Assembly (NCBI GenBank): GCA_964017155.1 | Contig: OZ024861.1 | Location: 29,240,733 to 29,304,732 of the forward strand | Direction: 5' to 3' | Source of the DNA: Oasisia sp. SBJ-2009 | Lineage: Eukaryota > Annelida > Polychaeta > Sabellida > Siboglinidae | Length of the DNA stretch: 64,000 nucleotides | In this document: positions 60,218 to 64,000 of the stretch, piece by piece | Numbering within the stretch: position 1 is the stretch's first letter | Layout of the letters: the number at the start of each line of letters is the position of its first letter | The notes under the pieces: model-generated | What the model saw: only the letters and a program-made list of their open reading frames with translations | Told to the model about the DNA's origin: nothing | Database searches by the model: none | Program-made: the position numbers and the translations under genes

Positions 60218-63200
60218 TTACTGGAAGAACATTGGTACCTGGGATGGACGTTTCCGTTTTCTTCTCCCTGTCATTGTATGACTGATAAAGTAGTCGCGTT
60301 GGACACTACTAGGTACTATGTCCTCAGTCACCCATTCTGTTTTGGAAACTCCTAACCACCTCACTTTATACCATCGCTTGCCTCTGTAGCGTCTGGCACA
60401 CAGCACCCTCTCAATGACTGGTTGAGACTCTTGCACCTGGTCAGTGCTAACTGGCTGTGTTATGTCACTAGTGACTTGCGTGTCATCTGTACCTGCTGGA
60501 CCTTGCTGTCGGTCCTGATTTAGATCTGCGTTCCCAGGTAGTTGAAACAGATCATCACTGACAGTGACATCCTCTTGTGCACCCTCTACTTGTGCATAGT
60601 TACGATCCTGTGGATCATTGTAGGTTTTCAGTCTGTTTGCATGCACCAACGACTTCAGTGGTTTGTGTGTGACACAATGCCTTAACTGAAACGTATGATT
60701 TGGTCCACAGTCTACAATGTAGTAGGGACCTCCCCAGGACCTGTGCAGCTTACTAGACATACCCTTGGGGACATGTGGACTGTGCAGCAACACTGTCTGT
60801 CCCTTCTCAAATGTGGGGTCTCTGGCCTTCGTGTCATGCGCAGTTTTGTTTTTCACAATATTGCGTTCCACATTTTCTGCAGCAACTGCCTGTGATAACC
60901 TCAAGTTATTCACAATGTTTGAGAGGTGTTCTTGAAATGATCGGGGCAGTGTAGACTTTGGTATTAAGTCTGTGTCCACAGCTGCGACCATTTCTCTACC
61001 AAATACCAGTCTATATGGTGAGAACTCGGTAGATCTCATAGCTGGCGTCATGCGATATGCCATTAGGATACCTGGGAGGACCTGTGGCCAATCTGACTGA
61101 TCGTCTTTAACATATGCCCGTAGAGCCTGTCCAATGTAGCTGTTCATGCGTTCACAAGTAGCATTAGTCTGGGGATGATAAGGACTTGTACTGTGTCGTT
61201 TGACTGCAAACAATTCACAAAGTGCTGCTACCAATTTTGACATGAATTGTGCACCTCGGTCAGAAATCAGGCTACGTGGAGCTCCATAACGGGTGAAGAT
61301 TTCACTGTACAGGACCCATGCGACTGTAGCGGCTGTCTGGTCTTTCAGGGCAAATGCCTCACACCACCTCGAAAAACTGTCCACAACCAACAATATGTAT
61401 TGTTGGCCGTCTTTAGCAGTTTTAAGTGGGCCCAGGAAGTCCATATGCCATCGGTCAAACACACCAGCTGTAGGCAGTGGGTGGAGGGGTGCTGGGTGAC
61501 TGTGATAATGTCTTTTTGCATGTTGACATTCATTACAACTCTTAACATACTTGTTAACATCTGCATACATCCCGCTCCAGTAGTATTTCATTTTGATGGC
61601 ATAGTACGTTCTGTCAAACCCTTGGTGGCCTCCCCCAATTAATGAATCATGATATTCAGATAATATCTGACTCCTTAGACATTTGGGCACAACAACCTGG
61701 TTAATGACCTTATCCAATTGAAGTGTGCCCTTTGTTCGAGGGGTAAACACATGGTACAGGACCTGTTCTGTCATGCCATACTGGTCAGCTTCTAGGATTA
61801 TTTTCCGAGCCAGTTTGTCCTCAGTAGGTAAGTCACCATGGGCAATATAATTGTACATGGGGCCTATGTCTGGACATGTCTGTTGTATCTCTGCAACGGA
61901 GGTATCAATCAAACTAGCTACTGTCACTCGAGAATGGGTCATACATCTATCTTTATCCATTGTTTCCTTCATCTGATTGTCATGATACCGAAATATTGTC
62001 TCTAGTAATCTCGCTGTATTAATCTCATCTTTTCCGATAGTCAGAAGCTCAGTGTATGGGGGTGTTTCTGGTACCATTTCTACTTCTTCTTCCTGTTCAT
62101 ATGCCCGGCGTGATAAAGCATCTGCATTGCGGTTTACCAAACCCTTTCTGTGTACTACCGTAAAATCATACCCTTGCAAGGCTAGTGCCCATCGTGCAAT
62201 GCGACCCGTATCTGCTTTGACATTCATGAGATATTTCAGGGCCATATGATCAGTCACCACTGTAAAGTGAGAGTTAGCTAGGTATGGGTGGTATGATTTG
62301 ATGCCTTCTATGATTGCAAGTCCCTCTAGCTCCCGTACTGGGTATTTGCGTTCTGCTTTACGTAGGGCGCGACCCCCATACGCTATTACCTGTTCACGCT
62401 GCTCATTATCCCGTTGACTTAGAATGTACCCTATGGCTACCCCTGATGCATCTGTTGTCAGTGTAAATTCTTTGTCTGTATCAGGATAAGCCAGTATTGG
62501 TGCATTGACCAGTTTGTGTTTAATTGCTTGGAAAGACTTTGAACAATCATCAGTCCATTCCCAAGAAGTGTCATTTTTCAGCAATTTGTTCAATGGACTA
62601 GTCAATTGGCTGTAACCTTGAATGAATCGTTTGTAGTAGTTTGCCATGCCCAGAAATCGGCGGAGCTGGGTCTTATCATTGGGACTAGGATACGTCTCAA
62701 TTACGTCAGTTTTAGAAGGGTTTGGTTTAACACCGTCCTTTGAAATGATATGTCCCAAATATTCAACCTGTTGCACAGCAAAATGACACTTGCTTGGCTT
62801 CAATGTTAAATTATTTTGACTTAGTCTGTGAAACACTTCTTGTAAGTGTTCAATGTGTTTTTCAAAGGTGGGACTGTACACAATGATATCATCCACATAG
62901 ACTAGTACTGACTTGAACAATAACCCTTGAAACACTGTTGTCATGGCAACCTGGAATGATATTGGGCTGTTGGAAAGTCCAAATGGTAAACGGTTCCACT
63001 GATATTGTCCTTTTTGTGTAACAAAGGAACTCTTATGTTTACTGTCAGGATGTAAAGGTAACTGCCAGAACCCACTAGACATGTCTAATACTGTGAAGTA
63101 TTTTGCATCTGCCTCACCAATTGCATCCCAGATATCTTCCAACCTAGGCAATGGGAAGCTCATTTTCCGCGTTATTGCGTTTAACTTGCGATAGTCAACT

Positions 63201-63991
63201 GCAAAACGATAGGTTTGATCTCGTTTGCGGACCATAACCACAGGGGACCGCCATTCAGATGTAGAGGGTTCAATAAGACCATGCTCTAACAACTCATCTA
63301 TTTGTCTCTCCATTTCTTCTCGAATTTTTGGTGAAGCACGATAAAACCGTTGTGAGACTGGTTTTGCATTGCCTGTGTCTATGTGGTGGTGGTGCCTGTG
63401 TGTTGCTCCCAGTTCTTTCATATTTACAGCAAAAGTGCTTCTGTGATTTTTGAGAATTTTGTTCAGTTGTGCTTTCTGATTTTCATCTAAGTCCGAATCT
63501 TTCATTTCGAATGTCAAATTGGACAATGGTGACTTAGTTTTACTGTCATGAACCGGACTCTGGGGAACTTCAACGTTAGTGAAATCAATCTCACTCTCTG
63601 ACACTTCCATCACATATGTTGGCGGTACCCTGTAGCATATTGCTACAATCTGTCCCCTTATCAGTGTAACAGCATGGTCTGCACTGTTTACTACTCGACA
63701 TACTGTCCTGGTGCCGGTTGGTTTGACAACACATGTTGTAACCTTAAGTTCTGGATTAGTCAGTTCCATAGACATGACTGACTCTGTCACCAAATAATCA
63801 CCATTATGTGGCCGAGTTAATGCCACAGGAAATGTCATTTCTGATCTAGCAGGCACACACACATAACCGACTGTTCTTGCCAAACTAGACCTTGATGCTA
63901 ACTGCTCTAACTTGAATGTTCTGTTTCCTGATAACGTGATTTCACCCGCTTCAAAGTTTAGTTTTGCTTTGTGCTTTGTCAGGAAATCCAT
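60218..63991 (-). CDS. Ty3/gypsy retrotransposon Pol polyprotein, cut by window edge
   Basis: This is a mobile-element polyprotein with no interrupting stop over 1257 codons. It opens with the tail of a retropepsin domain (LGMDFL); the Gag part and protease active site lie beyond the window. Reverse transcriptase spans about 238-410, with the catalytic YVDD at 365-368. RNase H spans about 508-628, with its acidic residues in TTDAS, RELEG, VVTDH and NADAL. Integrase has an HHCC zinc finger (H781, H789, C819, C822) and a DD35E core (D851, D911, E947), followed by the LHRSWGGPYYIV block. Residues about 1192-1236 resemble a chromodomain (VIERVL, WYKVRWLG, TEWVTEDIV), and the C-terminus is basic (RRKRKR). 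The intact frame suggests a recent insertion. The first Met shown is internal, not a start. Confidence 0.92.
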   Translation of the reverse strand: MDFLTKHKAKLNFEAGEITLSGNRTFKLEQLASRSSLARTVGYVCVPARSEMTFPVALTRPHNGDYLVTESVMSMELTNPELKVTTCVVKPTGTRTVCRVVNSADHAVTLIRGQIVAICYRVPPTYVMEVSESEIDFTNVEVPQSPVHDSKTKSPLSNLTFEMKDSDLDENQKAQLNKILKNHRSTFAVNMKELGATHRHHHHIDTGNAKPVSQRFYRASPKIREEMERQIDELLEHGLIEPSTSEWRSPVVMVRKRDQTYRFAVDYRKLNAITRKMSFPLPRLEDIWDAIGEADAKYFTVLDMSSGFWQLPLHPDSKHKSSFVTQKGQYQWNRLPFGLSNSPISFQVAMTTVFQGLLFKSVLVYVDDIIVYSPTFEKHIEHLQEVFHRLSQNNLTLKPSKCHFAVQQVEYLGHIISKDGVKPNPSKTDVIETYPSPNDKTQLRRFLGMANYYKRFIQGYSQLTSPLNKLLKNDTSWEWTDDCSKSFQAIKHKLVNAPILAYPDTDKEFTLTTDASGVAIGYILSQRDNEQREQVIAYGGRALRKAERKYPVRELEGLAIIEGIKSYHPYLANSHFTVVTDHMALKYLMNVKADTGRIARWALALQGYDFTVVHRKGLVNRNADALSRRAYEQEEEVEMVPETPPYTELLTIGKDEINTARLLETIFRYHDNQMKETMDKDRCMTHSRVTVASLIDTSVAEIQQTCPDIGPMYNYIAHGDLPTEDKLARKIILEADQYGMTEQVLYHVFTPRTKGTLQLDKVINQVVVPKCLRSQILSEYHDSLIGGGHQGFDRTYYAIKMKYYWSGMYADVNKYVKSCNECQHAKRHYHSHPAPLHPLPTAGVFDRWHMDFLGPLKTAKDGQQYILLVVDSFSRWCEAFALKDQTAATVAWVLYSEIFTRYGAPRSLISDRGAQFMSKLVAALCELFAVKRHSTSPYHPQTNATCERMNSYIGQALRAYVKDDQSDWPQVLPGILMAYRMTPAMRSTEFSPYRLVFGREMVAAVDTDLIPKSTLPRSFQEHLSNIVNNLRLSQAVAAENVERNIVKNKTAHDTKARDPTFEKGQTVLLHSPHVPKGMSSKLHRSWGGPYYIVDCGPNHTFQLRHCVTHKPLKSLVHANRLKTYNDPQDRNYAQVEGAQEDVTVSDDLFQLPGNADLNQDRQQGPAGTDDTQVTSDITQPVSTDQVQESQPVIERVLCARRYRGKRWYKVRWLGVSKTEWVTEDIVPSSVQRDYFISHTMTGRRKRKRPSQVPMFFQ

Positions 63992-64000
63992 CCCTAATAT

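Noticed and set aside
61247..61642. Plus-strand 131-codon frame and others inside 60218-63991
   Set aside because: Antisense shadows of the gypsy Pol frame.

Overview
This is a eukaryotic, animal nuclear window, most likely from a mollusc or other lophotrochozoan. The indications are an invertebrate FMRFamide-receptor-like GPCR, split genes with GT-AG introns, tRNA-derived SINEs with a '(A)GCGCTATAT' type 3' domain, decayed non-LTR retrotransposons and a Ty3/gypsy element. Species cannot be named from sequence alone. Nothing bacterial or CRISPR-like is present.

Two host genes are supported. (1) Minus strand, 3462-4688: an intronless coding region for a class A peptide GPCR of 408 aa, with a splice acceptor in its 5' UTR at 4703-4704. 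(2) Plus strand, 29463-37887: three consecutive exons of a USP47-type ubiquitin-specific protease (29463-29707, 32168-32294, 37219-37887). Their phases fit (1-0, 0-1, 1-1) and their order matches the C-terminal half of the protein as I remember the human one. The 127-bp middle exon was recovered by reading the sequence for the expected continuation. Exons upstream and downstream were looked for by eye and not found in the window.

The most striking object is at about 28388-29462. A 63-bp minisatellite has amplified the 3' splice site plus the first part of the USP47 exon, giving 17 acceptor AGs exactly 63 bp apart. The unit is a multiple of 3 and the last 14 units are open in the exon's reading frame, so use of any of those acceptors would keep the protein in frame and add n x 21 residues.

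The rest is repeat-dominated; by my rough sum about 15 kb is tandem repeats. From left to right: a 30-bp minisatellite (1727-3010), microsatellites, a 9-bp array (7121-7250), LINE and SINE remnants (7.9-9.4 kb), a TIR element (9437-9842), a 29-bp array (17190-17552), a 44-bp array (19488-20030), a decayed LINE reverse transcriptase (20640-21310, minus), the USP47 introns with a SINE and 39-bp and 38-bp arrays, foldback/MITE elements (33361-34513, 36068-36484), a 5.25-kb 23-bp satellite with 665-bp higher-order periodicity (40640-45893), hairpin and TIR elements (46.35-48.64 kb), an 18/21-bp array (49407-49837), and a 28/29-bp array (56085-58440). The right edge (59087-63991, minus) is a Ty3/gypsy retrotransposon cut by the window end. 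It has an intact RT-RNase H-integrase frame, a chromodomain-like C-terminus, a polypurine tract and a putative 3' LTR.
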